From the NCBI GenBank assembly GCA_032622095.1, contig CP136069.1, positions 42,074,194 to 42,138,193 of the forward strand: a stretch of DNA of 64,000 nt, read 5' to 3'. Within the stretch, counting starts at the first letter, position 1. Each line of letters opens with the position of its first letter. This DNA comes from Siphonodentalium dalli. Its lineage: Eukaryota > Mollusca > Scaphopoda > Gadilida > Siphonodentaliidae. The notes below the pieces were generated by a model. The model ran no database searches. It saw nothing but the letters and a program-made list of their open reading frames with translations, and had not been told where the DNA came from. A program made the translations under genes and the position numbers. Positions 37,532 through 47,792 of this stretch are shown here, piece by piece.

Positions 37532-38100
37532 ATACTTTGCGAAACTGCATAGGAAACTAGGTTCTATAGAAGCAGAAAGTTCTGCAGTGGTTCCCTGCTT
37601 TTATGCAGTGCGTTGCATACTACGTTTTTTTGGGATTAAGTAGACAGTACGTGCTTTAAACATGATTGGACTAAAATTTCAACTATTGGGCGTTTAAAAC
37701 TGTTGGAGAAAATTATCAATGATCGAACATATCTAGGACACTGTCCCATTTTCCCAAATGCATTTCTTAATCAGACATTCCATTTACATGTTTGTTTTTC
37801 AATATTATACTCTTGGTAAAAGAAAAGAACAGCTTCTTCAATGCGTAGGTTGTTTTTGCCACAGTGTGTTACGTATATATACCGTTTTGTCAACAGAACT
37901 GTGTTATTTATTGCAAGTACATTTGTTCCTGTACTTATCCCAAAGATATATCTTCTGTTTTTGAAGGAAGTTGTAAGTTACATTTTGAGTCCATTTTGTA
38001 ATTTAACATTTTTCTAGGAATACATTTGTCAGCAAAGTGTTATGATTTATTTGGAATTGGAAGGCTTGCAATTTCGTGTACATTAACAGCTCATAACCGA
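37532..38100. other. No gene recognised
   Basis: AT-rich; one 68-residue frame without motif. Confidence 0.4.
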
Positions 38101-39115
38101 ATATGCAACTCATTGATCGCAATTGAACTATTACAGGGCATCCACGGTCATGTGTATTGATTACCACGTCAAGCACTAATCAGCTTTAATAGTGACATGG
38201 TGATGGTGTACTTTCAATTTCATAGTAAGGATATGGTAGTTTGCTCTGATGGTGAATACGCCGGAATTATGAACATTACTTTTAGTTAATATCTGAACTG
38301 CTGACCCGGCACAATGTTTACGACGAGTACACGAACCGGTGTGTGTCATTCGGTAGGAGGAAAGTCCCGATCTTCTTAAGCCACCATCAACATATTTTTT
38401 TCGTGAGCAAAATGGTATTGTAATAGTTTGTGATCCATAATGTTGACATATATCTATGTTTTCTTATTTTGTCAGATCATGTATCTTTTTCTAGGGCAAC
38501 ATAGTTGGTCAGTTCTTTTAAGAACCTGATATTTGTTATCGGTGGACATTTCTTGACAACTTTCCAGAAGATTACCTGGATCTACAATTCACTCAAGACT
38601 AAGGCAAAGTGTCAGTTTTTAAAATATCATATATAGTTGGAAAGACTATATCTACATTTTCTTCTATGTTCAACATGATGAAAGACAGTTGAATTTCGAT
38701 ACTACCAGTCTACCGACAAGATCATGGAAGTGGAACTTGTGAGCCAAAAATATGCTTGTGCAAGTATTATTTAACCACTTGTTTGATTGCCTGTACTTGT
38801 ACATGTTATTCAGTACCACAAATGCAACTGATTAGCTGCAATTTAACTATTAAAGGTCATGCACGGTCAGCTGTATTGATTATCACATCAAGCACTACTC
38901 AGCTTTAATAGTGACATGGGGATGGTGTACTTTCAATTTCACAGTAAGGATATGGTAGTTTGCTCTGATGGTGAATACACTCTGTCAGTTTTGAAATGTT
39001 CATATATATTTGGGAAGACTAAATGGTACATTTTCTTCTATGTTCAACATGAGAGACATTTGAATTTCGATACTGCCGACAAGGTAATGAACATTGGAAC
39101 CTTGCAACCAAAAAG
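38101..39115 (+). repeat. Direct duplication of ~300 bp, first copy interrupted
   Basis: 38101-38265 continued at 38606-38745 matches 38823-39100. Shared phrases include TCAGCTTTAATAGTGACATG, GGATATGGTAGTTTGCTCTG and TTTTCTTCTATGTTCAACAT. The first copy is split by about 340 bp (38266-38605) absent from the second. A 120-residue frame in the second copy (38916-39278) runs into a MITE and is not recognised. Confidence 0.8.
38266..38605. mobile_element. ~340-bp insertion in the duplicated segment
   Basis: Present only in the first copy, between TGGTGAATAC and GTCAGTTTTT. No terminal inverted repeat is obvious. Nature unknown. Confidence 0.45.
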
Positions 39116-39203
39116 ATACATGTGCCGAAACAATGCTATTGATGCTTCACCGATTGTTCCCAGCTATTTTTATTCTTGTTTTTATCCACTTATATATATT
39201 TGT

Positions 39204-39705
39204 TTAAAGGCATGTGAGGCCTTAGTTGTCGAAAATATTCATATTTGTTCTAATCACAGTAAACAGAAAAAACATTAAAACGCATACAGTTTCGTTCATA
39301 TATACCATGACCATCACGTAAACAGCATGTTATCATAAAGACCTACTATATTTTACCTAAGCAAGAGCCTGATTGTGTTACAGAAGACAGCACAATGCTA
39401 CTGGCTAATCACACACAAATGGCATAAACGCTCTTTATTAGTTCCATATCAGGAATTCACCAACAAAGAACGCTCTTTATGTTTACCGTCATAATATAAA
39501 CAAACACAAGAAAAGTAACCTTTTATGCTTTTGTTTACATAACAATGGTCAAACATTTGACAATAACATACTGTTTATGCGATATTTCTTATTTGTATAC
39601 GGAAAAAGTCTGTATACATTTTGATGTTCTTTCTGTTTGTGGCGGTTTTTGACGGTGGAAATATTTTCACAGGATACCCACCGTCAAGGCCAACCGTACC
39701 TTTAA
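39204..39705 (-). mobile_element. TTAA MITE M1 (502 bp)
   Basis: TTAAAGGCATGTGAGGCCTT at the left and GGCCAACCGTACCTTTAA at the right; the body is very similar to 6827-7327, including ATTAGTTCCATATCAGGAAT. Confidence 0.9.
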
Positions 39706-40370
39706 TAGTTATTGATATGTTCAATAACGTGATGGCTGATCGTAACATTCACAGTTAAGATATTATAAAGTGATGGCTAATCAGGGCATTCACAGTGAAG
39801 GTGTAAAAGCAAATAGTGTGTAATAACTCGTGTTGTTTTAAGCAGTTGGTCCTTTGATCTTGTAATCTAATCACTGACACATAATTTTGTTCACTTTGTA
39901 ACAACTGACCAGTCATCAGCAGTGAGTGCATTTAACAGTTTACACAAAGACAATAAAGGATCAGGTATTTAGAGGCATATTTACTGCCAGTCAGCATATA
40001 ACAAAAAGTGTCTTCTGATATTGACCCAGTATTAAGAAATTCTCCTTCGATCTGACTTTACCATCACGTTAGTCATCCCTTTAGAGCAGCCCGGACTCTG
40101 GCGTTCAACACCACTATCGCCGTCGAGGCAACAACACCTACAGGGCACTACAGCTACCATCAACATATAGTGCTTCCATGGAGTAAACAACCCTCGCCTG
40201 GATTCCAGCGACGGAAACAGCAAAAGAAGAATGATAAGCATTGCTTCTTTTTTATTATTTTTTCTAATAAAGCAACAATGAGTGGAGGAGAGCGCATATC
40301 GGCCATTTTGGTCATATATGCGTGTTAGATCCCCGAAATACTTTCCCTCTCCTATACTGACCCAATATCT
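39706..40370. other. No intact gene recognised
   Basis: Sequence upstream of the zinc-finger relic. The 135-residue minus frame at 40032-40439 overlaps that relic antisense and is rejected. Upstream parts of the relic's gene may lie here but could not be identified. Confidence 0.35.
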
Positions 40371-40527
40371 TGTATTTCGTGTGGCGATGTGGTTAGACCA
40401 AGACAAGAACCATTGTACTGTGATGGCTGCGTCGAACATGTATGACTGGCATCACCAGAGATGAATATCGACATGCGGTCCTTGGCAGCCTGGACATTCA
40501 GTGGTCCTGTCAGAATTGTGCCAGCCA
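40371..40527 (+). pseudogene. PHD-like zinc-finger domain fragment, frameshifted
   Basis: One + frame reads CISCGDVVRPRQEPLYCDGC (from 40371). After a frame change near 40430 the next reads RTCMTGITRDEYRHAV, then IQWSCQNC. This is the order C-x2-C, CDGC, H-x-x-C, TGI-x-x-x-x-YR-x-AV, I-x-W-x-C-x-x-C of a PHD-like zinc-finger module that I know from multicopy invertebrate proteins, often together with FLYWCH domains. The bases between the halves are deleted and shift the frame, so the gene is broken here. No FLYWCH part was identified. It may be a relic of a transposon-borne or multicopy host gene. Confidence 0.65.
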
Positions 40528-40815
40528 ACATATATTACATATGCATACGAATAGCAAATTTATCAATTCAAACAATGTGCATTTTATAACAGATCAAAAC
40601 AAAATATAGTTTTATAAATACAAGTATATACTGGTGTATATAAAAGTAAATCATAACATAGTTCCCAAAAAGTATTATAGATAAATATTTATCCAAAGTA
40701 AATTTACTGAAAATAGATGTGTTGAGTTGAGTTGAAATTTTGGTATGTTCTAATCGACTCATTGTCATAACGTTTTTTTCTTGCAGAATATTAGTCATCA
40801 ACCAACCAGAGATAA

Positions 40816-41134
40816 GTTATATTCATCATACTGGAGAAATCAGCCAACATCCTCACATGGTGTCTTAACGACAGCCTTGGAGACAAATTTGCCACGACGA
40901 GAGACGTTAGATGCCGAGAACCAAAACCACTTGAGGATACCATAATCACGTATGACATAAGCAAAGTAGCTATAGAGATTACATACGAAGGGGAAACGAA
41001 AGTTGGCGAGCAGCGACGGGTTCGCTTTTGTCCACAAGCGCGCCCAGACGATTTGTACCATAACGTGACTATTTCTTGTTCGAAAGCGTGTCCATCGATC
41101 ACCGACCAGACAATCGACATATTCTTCCAAGAAT
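40816..41134 (+). CDS. Possible exon, unknown protein
   Basis: Open + frame without an internal start that ends at a TAA (41132-41134). It is preceded by a good acceptor-like tract, TTTTTTTCTTGCAG (ending about 40786), but an in-frame TAA lies between that acceptor and this open part, so the exon model is imperfect. The product has several cysteines and a stretch ITYDISKVAIEITYEGE; I do not recognise a domain. A second + frame from 40787 is also open for ~50 codons. The two minus-strand frames here (40791-41120 and 40840-41145) are taken as shadows. Confidence 0.25.
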
Positions 41135-41535
41135 AACGGAGACATCTACAGAAACGACGTAACCGCAGGGCAGGCCAAACATCTAATATTTGCCACAGAT
41201 AAGCAACTTCAGACCCTTTAATGTGCTAAGACATGGTACATGGACGGTACTTTCCATGTTGTACCATTGATCTAATTCCAACAAAGCAACTACCTTTGTT
41301 CTTCATTTTGACAACAGGAGTAATAACGTACGTGCTTCACTTTGAGGCTGGCCTATGGGAACGCACATATCAGTGTTCAACGACCCAACCGTCCTCGGTT
41401 GTTCCTTCCTCTTTGGTCAGACTCGATGGCGACATTTGCAGGTTGAGAAACTGCAAATTTCATACAAAAGAGACAGTCCACACACTTTTCAGACGAGTGA
41501 TTGTTATTCAATTCATGCCTGCTATATCTATTATA
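41135..41535. other. No gene recognised
   Basis: A + frame from 41233 runs through here into the ~128-bp repeat, which argues against it being a gene. Confidence 0.35.
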
Positions 41536-42125
41536 CATTTTGGAAGATCTGTGTGTGTGTCTGTCTGTGTGATCGCGATGAACTCGAAAACGGCCGACCC
41601 GATTTCGATGAAACTTGGTGTGTGGGGGTACTTTCGGCCGGGAACTGGCATAGGCATATTAATTTGCCCGTGCGACGTGACCTTGACCTTGAAATCGGGT
41701 AATTTCAAGGTTAAACGCCCGAATATCACGAGATTTCGATGAAACTTGGTATGTGGGTGTACCTTCGGCCGGGGAGTGGCATAAATCTATTAATTTGCCC
41801 GTGCTACGTGACCTTGAAATCGGGTCAATTCAAGGTCAAATCGCGAATTTTGATGGGATTTCGACGAAATTTGATACTTGGGGTTACTTTTGTCCACTGA
41901 GTGTTTTGGACGAGTCGTGACCCCGACCTGACCTTGACCTTCAAAATGATCAATTCGAGGTCAAATCGGGTAAAACCGGATGGATTTCGACGGGTACTTT
42001 TGTTCGACGGGCACGTTTGTCGGGTTGTTTTGTCCGGGCAGTGTTTTGGACTGGTCAAATCGATACCCCACTTGACCTTCAAAATGGACAATTCAAGGTC
42101 AAAGCCCGGACGAAGTCGGATCACC
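41536..42125 (+). repeat. ~128-bp tandem repeat, about 4.5 diverged copies
   Basis: GATTTCGATGAAACTTGG-type phrases start near 41601, 41732, 41857 and 41983 (spacing 131, 125, 126). Each unit also carries a TGACCTTGACCTT-like segment and CAAGGTCAAA. It begins with a GTGTGTCTGTCTGTGTG tract. ACCTTGACCTT repeats with a following AT tract are familiar from invertebrate genomes. Confidence 0.85.
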
Positions 42126-42130
42126 TTCTA

Positions 42131-42131
<1 letters not shown>

Positions 42132-42200
<69 letters not shown>
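42132..42200. repeat. (TA)n microsatellite, ~34 repeats
   Basis: Uninterrupted TA dinucleotides between the 128-bp repeat and the 5' side of the Penelope-like element. Confidence 0.97.
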
Positions 42201-42203
<3 letters not shown>

Positions 42204-43630
42204 GAAAGGATTAGTTATCAAGAATCCGCTGCAAAATACATTCAAAACTCCATTCTCGGATAAATTGTGCAGAAGAACCAGCGAACGATTTCTCAAACAT
42301 CTCACAGACATCATGTACAGCCGGCAAATACGTTTGAAGAACAGCATACGTGCATACATGGACACTAACGTGAGTCTTGACAAACATAATATATATAAAT
42401 ACTATAATGACTGCCTACATTCCCAGATGACTAAAAAGGGGAAAAAACTTTCGAACTTAACATCAAAAAGATGTCCCATCGACAGAGACATCAATTCTGA
42501 AACAGCCAATACCAATTCCAACGTAGTTAATTTATCTGAATACGAACTCTCCGATACCGAGAGAAGTGTACTCGAAAAAGGACTTTCATTCTGCCCTACA
42601 GCTAAATTTGACAAAGTAAAATTCTGTGATGATTTGGAACAATACTTTCGCAGGCTACGACTAAAAGAATATTTCCATGGCAGGGAAAAACAGTTTAACG
42701 ATAAACAAGCAAAGCAATCGGACTGGACAACGCCCCTGGGAGAAATGCTTCTTTAGATGAATACATTGACACTTTCAGAGAGAGGGCCAAAACTCAAATT
42801 CTTTCGAAAAAGCAGAAGTTATTATACAATCTCCGACCTTTAGAACGACGACCCATCAGAACACTTCAGAACAAAAGAGATATTGTCATTAAACCTGCTG
42901 ATAAGGGTGGTGCCACTGTTGTGATGGATAAGACATCGTACATTCAGGAAGCGAAACGGCAACTTAACGATCGGGAGTTTTATGTTTGTCTTGAAGATGA
43001 TCCCACTGCCGATTTCGAAAAAGAACTTTCACAACTTTTGGCGGACTCCCAGAAGTAGATAGGAATATTATCGCCCGGCTCACCGTTTCAAAACCGCGAC
43101 CGGGTATCTTCTACACCCTGACCAAGATTCACAAGGAAGGGAACCTCGGAAGACCCATCGTTTCGGGAATTGGAACCATCACCGAGAAAATTTCTAGTTA
43201 CGTCGATGCTACACTCAAACCGACAGTTCGCGCGTCAGATAGCTTTATACAGGATACTACCGATTTTATCAGGAAATTAAAGGCCGTTGGAACAACAAGT
43301 TCGGATACCCTGTTAGTAACCATGGATGTAGTGTCCATATATATTCTCAAATTGAACACACAGATGGCATAGCGGCAGTTCGACAGAGATTTCACGACGA
43401 TGAGACTGAATCAGACGAAGTAACTAAAGATTCGGTTATGAAGTTAATTGAATATATTCTTAAACATAACTATTTCGTGTTCGAGAATAAGTTTTACAGA
43501 CAAATTAAAGGTACTGCAATGGGGACACCCATGGCGCCTCAATATGCCAATATATTCATGACAGAGTTGGAGGAAAAGTTCTTAGCTACACAGACTCTCA
43601 AACCGCGAATTTATCGACGACATATTCATG
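42204..43630 (+). pseudogene. Penelope-like N-terminal and reverse transcriptase part, frameshifted
   Basis: The frame from about 42265 (which reads open from upstream) stops at TAG 42754-42756. The coding sense resumes in another frame to a TAG near 43056, again to a TAG near 43370, and then through the primer-grip region to about 43605, where a last shift lies just before the catalytic motif. The catalytic aspartates remain (FIDD in place of the usual YIDD) in the frame of the downstream ORF. Four lesions and otherwise good conservation suggest moderately recent inactivation. Without these shifts the reading sense would run continuously into the endonuclease ORF; I infer it was one polyprotein-like ORF. 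Confidence 0.88.
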
Positions 43631-44671
43631 ATATGGGAACATGGAGTCGCTGAATTGGAAATATTTCATCGAACATTCAATCAGTGCAATCCTTCAATCC
43701 AGTTCAAAATGGAATTTTCTCACACCGATATCAGCTTTCTCGATGTTACAGTCGAAAACAATGCCGATCAGTTATTCACAAAAGTATTCAGTAAACCTAC
43801 GGACAGATTTTCATATCTAAACCCCATTAGTTTTTATCCCGACCACACGAAACAAGCCATTATCTACAGTCAAGGCATTCGTTACCAACGCATCAATTCT
43901 CAGGAAAAAGTAAGAGACGAACAGTTCAGTGACCTACGCTCACAATTCTCGAATTTGGGATACGACAGACGTTCGATTAATAAACAATTGGGAAAAGCGA
44001 AATGTTTGGACAGGGAGATGCTCCTTCAATATCGGGACAAAACATCATCAGATCGAGTTCCCCTCGTGGTAAACTACCACACACAGCTAGAAAAATTACG
44101 CACAATCACTACATCTATGAATGGCATTATTACGAGCGACCTTCATCTCAGGAACCTGTTTAGCGAAAGACCGGTTGTCGCCATGAGGCAACCACCCAAC
44201 TTGAAGCGGAAATTGGTAACAAGTAAGCTACCATCTTCTGGTGGACAGTCACCCAATGGTACATTTCCATGTAACAGGCCGAGATGTGGGATGTGTGTTT
44301 TAATTAACAAGGCCGATGTTCTTATGCGCAATGGGCGCGTGTTCCAGGATGTGGGGCAGTTCTCTGTTGTGTATATTATTACGTGCGCAAATTGTCCAGA
44401 AATGCATTACATTGGTGAAACAGGGCAACATCTCTGCAAACGAGTGACGGGACATAGGCAGAACATTAACAACAGGGACTTGAACCTACCCATGGCAGAA
44501 TATTTCTGTCAACCACACCACACACCCGATGACATCCGCATCAAAGTATTAAGAGGTGGACTTTCGGACATGAAAGAGAGACGTGTGGCCGAATTACAAC
44601 ACATAGAACTGTTTGGAAGTTTTTATCGTGGCATTAATAAGGACCGTGGTTTCATGGCGAGTTGGTCATAA
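43628..44671 (+). CDS. Penelope-like C-terminal ORF: end of RT and GIY-YIG endonuclease
   Basis: An intact 347-codon frame. Residues 1-60 finish the reverse transcriptase (FSHTDISFLDVTVENN is the conserved block after the catalytic motif). The middle is a basic thumb/linker region. CNRPRCGMC lies near residue 217. The endonuclease follows with YIITCANC, HYIGETGQHLCKR, GHRQNINN and a glutamate-containing tail region. In the family, RT primes at a nick made by this nuclease to copy the element into the genome. The ATG at 43628 is not a natural start; the frame opens upstream of it at FIDDIF. Confidence 0.85.
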   Translation: MIWEHGVAELEIFHRTFNQCNPSIQFKMEFSHTDISFLDVTVENNADQLFTKVFSKPTDRFSYLNPISFYPDHTKQAIIYSQGIRYQRINSQEKVRDEQFSDLRSQFSNLGYDRRSINKQLGKAKCLDREMLLQYRDKTSSDRVPLVVNYHTQLEKLRTITTSMNGIITSDLHLRNLFSERPVVAMRQPPNLKRKLVTSKLPSSGGQSPNGTFPCNRPRCGMCVLINKADVLMRNGRVFQDVGQFSVVYIITCANCPEMHYIGETGQHLCKRVTGHRQNINNRDLNLPMAEYFCQPHHTPDDIRIKVLRGGLSDMKERRVAELQHIELFGSFYRGINKDRGFMASWS

Positions 44672-45235
44672 TTTACAATTTCTCCTTGGTCCAACTCTCA
44701 TTATCTAAAATATCCTCATACATTGTATGGACTGCTTCTAAGCTACATGAGTTCACATATACTCAAGCATTGACTTTTCTTCACAAGGCTACACATGTAG
44801 CTTCTGTTTGACGCGTTTTTCACCTGTTAGTTTTCCCGCCACTTTTCATTTGGCGCCAAATTTTGTCAGGTAACGTTCGTTAAATAAGGAGATATTGAGG
44901 TGGGAGCTACCTGATTTAACATGGAGAACATGTAGTTATGGAAGATTGAATCTCTTTGACCATTCTACACATTCTCCTTTAAAACATATGACCGTGTGCT
45001 CCTTAAAAGCATTTCAATTTATCAGTCATCAATTTTATAACATTGGCCTCAGCAGTATTTATTTTCCCTCAATGGACATTCAGATAAATAATTACAATAG
45101 GTACACATTTAGAAGAAAAATGGGATTAGGCAACAAGCCATAGGCTTATTTTAAGCCCTCTACCATGACAATGGCCTTTACCCCTACTTGACTTGCAGTC
45201 AAGAATATTTTTTGGCTTGTGTCATCAACCCGTTC
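44672..45235. other. No gene recognised
   Basis: Possible 3' untranslated part of the Penelope-like element followed by AT-rich sequence. The 82-residue frame at 44895-45143 has no motif. Confidence 0.35.
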
Positions 45236-45554
45236 GCCAGAATACCCGCACATTGCCTACTTATAATATAACTTGTTTTAGGTAGATACTCTGCTTAGAA
45301 TCGCCTCATTGTGAATCGACAATGTTCTGAAATGAGAATGTTTTATTCATATTATCGACTCATAATGAGGCGATTATGTGCGGACAATGACACAAGTAAG
45401 CCATCTCATGACTATTCAAGTGTACGCTCTTTAACATGTGTGCCTTTTCACCGTGGCCCGCGCCATGAAATGAAATAACTGGTATGAGTCCATTACCTGC
45501 ATATTTCATAATCAAATAGTCACATTATGTGCGTATATGCGCGAGGATATGTTG
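45236..45554 (+). mobile_element. Family H hairpin element (copy 2)
   Basis: Matches 7592-7929: TTTTAGGTAGATACTCTGCT, TATTATCGACTCATAATGAG, ATTATGTGCGGACAATGACA, and the end GCGCGAGGATATGTTG. Its hairpin is less complete. Confidence 0.8.
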
Positions 45555-46920
45555 ACCCATTTGTCCACAGAGGTGGCGTCATCCATTACTTCTTCGACTG
45601 ATTTTGACAGCGTGTCTGCTTTTTATACTATATTGTATTGACGAGAGTGTCGTCTCCATTCGGCTTTCTACTGATGACAGTCTGGTGATCAATCTACGGA
45701 GAATATAATTCATCTCTCCATTAGTTCCACCGGATTTTTTTTGTTGTTGATTTTTTTGATTGGAATAAACAGACATCAATGAATGAATGTAATACAGACA
45801 AGGGTACATGTTATTATATATAAAGTTACATTCTTCCAATTCTCTCACATCTCGCTCACTTCATTTACACGCAGTTCCACCGCATATTGGTACATTGGCA
45901 TCCATTGCCTGTCGACTGTCGTTGTAAAATAGCGGCAGTTTCTCCAAGCTAATATTCAAAGTCTGTTTCAGTTGTACGACGTTAATTGGATTTAGACCAA
46001 TATGACAGGTAGCTGCTTTGAATTGTTGCTGACTGAGTACCGGTCAACAACAATCAAATTAACAAAGAATCAAGCTGGCATTTATCATCCGATGTACATG
46101 TTAAGGTATTCACATACCACCAATGATGGGCGTTAATCTACTTGAACGAACTACGTTAACGTTGGTCCTTGACTATTATTGACAAAAACAATCTGTAGTC
46201 GATGCCGCCGTTTGGCTCTCTGTGGTCATGAGTAATAATGCGCGTGAACGAAATCAGGTTTGCAGAACAAAACAACGAAAACGACACAAAGTCGTATAAA
46301 ATTATTACAATACATACATTTCAGAACAAATATAAACGTCAGGCATCAACTTTCTAAGTCAAACACGTCATTCTAATAAAACAAGAAAACAAGAAACAGT
46401 ACCACCTCCAGAGCACACAGCCTATCGGTCTGCCATATTGTTTACATGTGTATATACCAACATACCCGCTGCATTTGAACTAAAGGCACAGGTAGACAGT
46501 TAATGCAAGTACCACACGTCAACAACTACATGACATACGTAGAAAACACATGGATAAAGAGCACTGTATGGTCAGTTGATGAACGGCCAGTCTCCGGAAG
46601 AGGTATCACGACTAACAACGACGAATAAGGGTGGCATAACCGAAAAATATATCTACTAGTAAGTTACTCAGAGAATGTGCCCATGTGTTTTCACCAGTTC
46701 CAGACATACGCGAAGCAGAGTGACGCTGCAGACAGCATATACCCATATATACAGTGCTAGATTGTCCTATGTATGTACTGCAATGCCCGCAGATCGAACA
46801 TGTACAGTGTTTTTAATATTTGCCTTGTTTGCGTATTGTTTTATAATGTTTTTAAATTTTATTTCTTTTAACTTTCATGACTTAATTTGAATTCAACAAA
46901 ATGATTTATAAATCTGAGTA
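45555..46920. other. No gene recognised
   Basis: Unique-looking sequence. No motif-bearing frame. Confidence 0.4.
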
Positions 46921-47015
46921 TCCCAGTTGTCACAGGTCCCAGTTAGCCACTGTCCCAGTTGGTCAAGGTCACAGTTTGCAAAAGGTCCTAGTTGGCTAAG
47001 GTCCCAGTTTGCTGG
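46921..47015 (+). repeat. Short repeats of a GGTCCCAGTT phrase
   Basis: About five variants of a CCCAGTTGGCTAAGGT phrase at 18- to 22-bp spacing. Confidence 0.8.
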
Positions 47016-47064
47016 CAATCGCTTCATAAGCACGGTACATCGAAGCAAACAGGATTAGCTATGT

Positions 47065-47430
47065 CAACATATCCTCTCGCAAATACGCACATAATCGACC
47101 AATAATATGAAATAGGTACATAATGTGATTACTTGATTTTGGAATAAGCAGGTAATCGAGTCATATCCGTTATTTCGTTTTATGGCGCGGGCCACATTGA
47201 AAACACATGTTAAAGAGCATACACCTGAACAGTCATGGGCTGGCTTATTTGTGACATTGCCGCACATAATCTGCTTAGAATCGCCTCATTATGAGTCGAT
47301 AATATGACGACTAAAACGCTATCATTTTCAGCATATTATAGACTCAAAATTAAGCGATTCTAAGCAGATTATCTACATAAACAAGTTCTATTATAAGCAG
47401 ATAAGGTGCGGATTTTCGGGAGAACAGGCT
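47065..47430 (-). mobile_element. Family H hairpin element (copy 3), best hairpin
   Basis: Inverted copy, from CAACATATCCTCTCGC to TTTTCGGGAGAACAGGCT. AATCTGCTTAGAATCGC (about 47270) pairs with GCGATTCTAAGCAGATT (about 47355), giving an almost perfect stem with inner CTCATTATGAG and TATTATAGACTC segments. Confidence 0.85.
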
Positions 47431-47792
47431 CTCTGTGTAAACACCACCACCGTGTATATTAGAAATAGCTCCACCAATTGCATATTAGAAATCGCTCCAC
47501 TTAATTGCATTTATTTTCTGTTCATCGATATTCTGGTATTACAGAGTAGTGAGATTATAAGACATATTACATCAAAATATTCAAATAGTACATATATATA
47601 ACAACAAACTCCACACGAGGACTAGATATGTTTACATTTGTATCAGTTTCTGGTCGGGTGATGATATCAGGTACAGTTGGCGGGACCTTACTACGTTGTC
47701 AGGGATGTAGATATCTTAAGCATAGGGTTCTGGGCTTTTATTATGGAAGTTGACAGAATCCTATTAGTTTATTCTAGTCTTGAAGAGTCTGG
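47431..47792. other. No gene recognised
   Basis: AT-rich spacer between elements H and T. Confidence 0.4.

Larger units (their letters stand above)
42204..44671 (+). mobile_element. Penelope-like retroelement (GIY-YIG class), decayed
   Basis: A single retroelement coding region in pieces across three frames. It shows, in order: an N-terminal segment typical of Penelope-like elements (LSFCPTAKFD); IVIKPADKGGATVVMD; a fingers block with FYTLTKIHK and GRPIVSG; LLVTMDVVSIY; AMGTPMAPQYANIFM; FIDDIFMIW; a C-terminal region with paired cysteines (CNRPRCGMC); and a GIY-YIG endonuclease with YIITCANC and YIGETGQHL. I saw no long terminal repeats. Frame changes near 42756, 43045, 43345 and 43605 make this copy non-autonomous. 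Confidence 0.92.

Noticed and set aside
40032-40439. 135-residue minus frame
   Set aside because: Antisense to the PHD-like relic, which has clear motifs on the + strand.
42017-42383. Frames with long Tyr-Ile runs
   Set aside because: Translation of the (TA)n tract.
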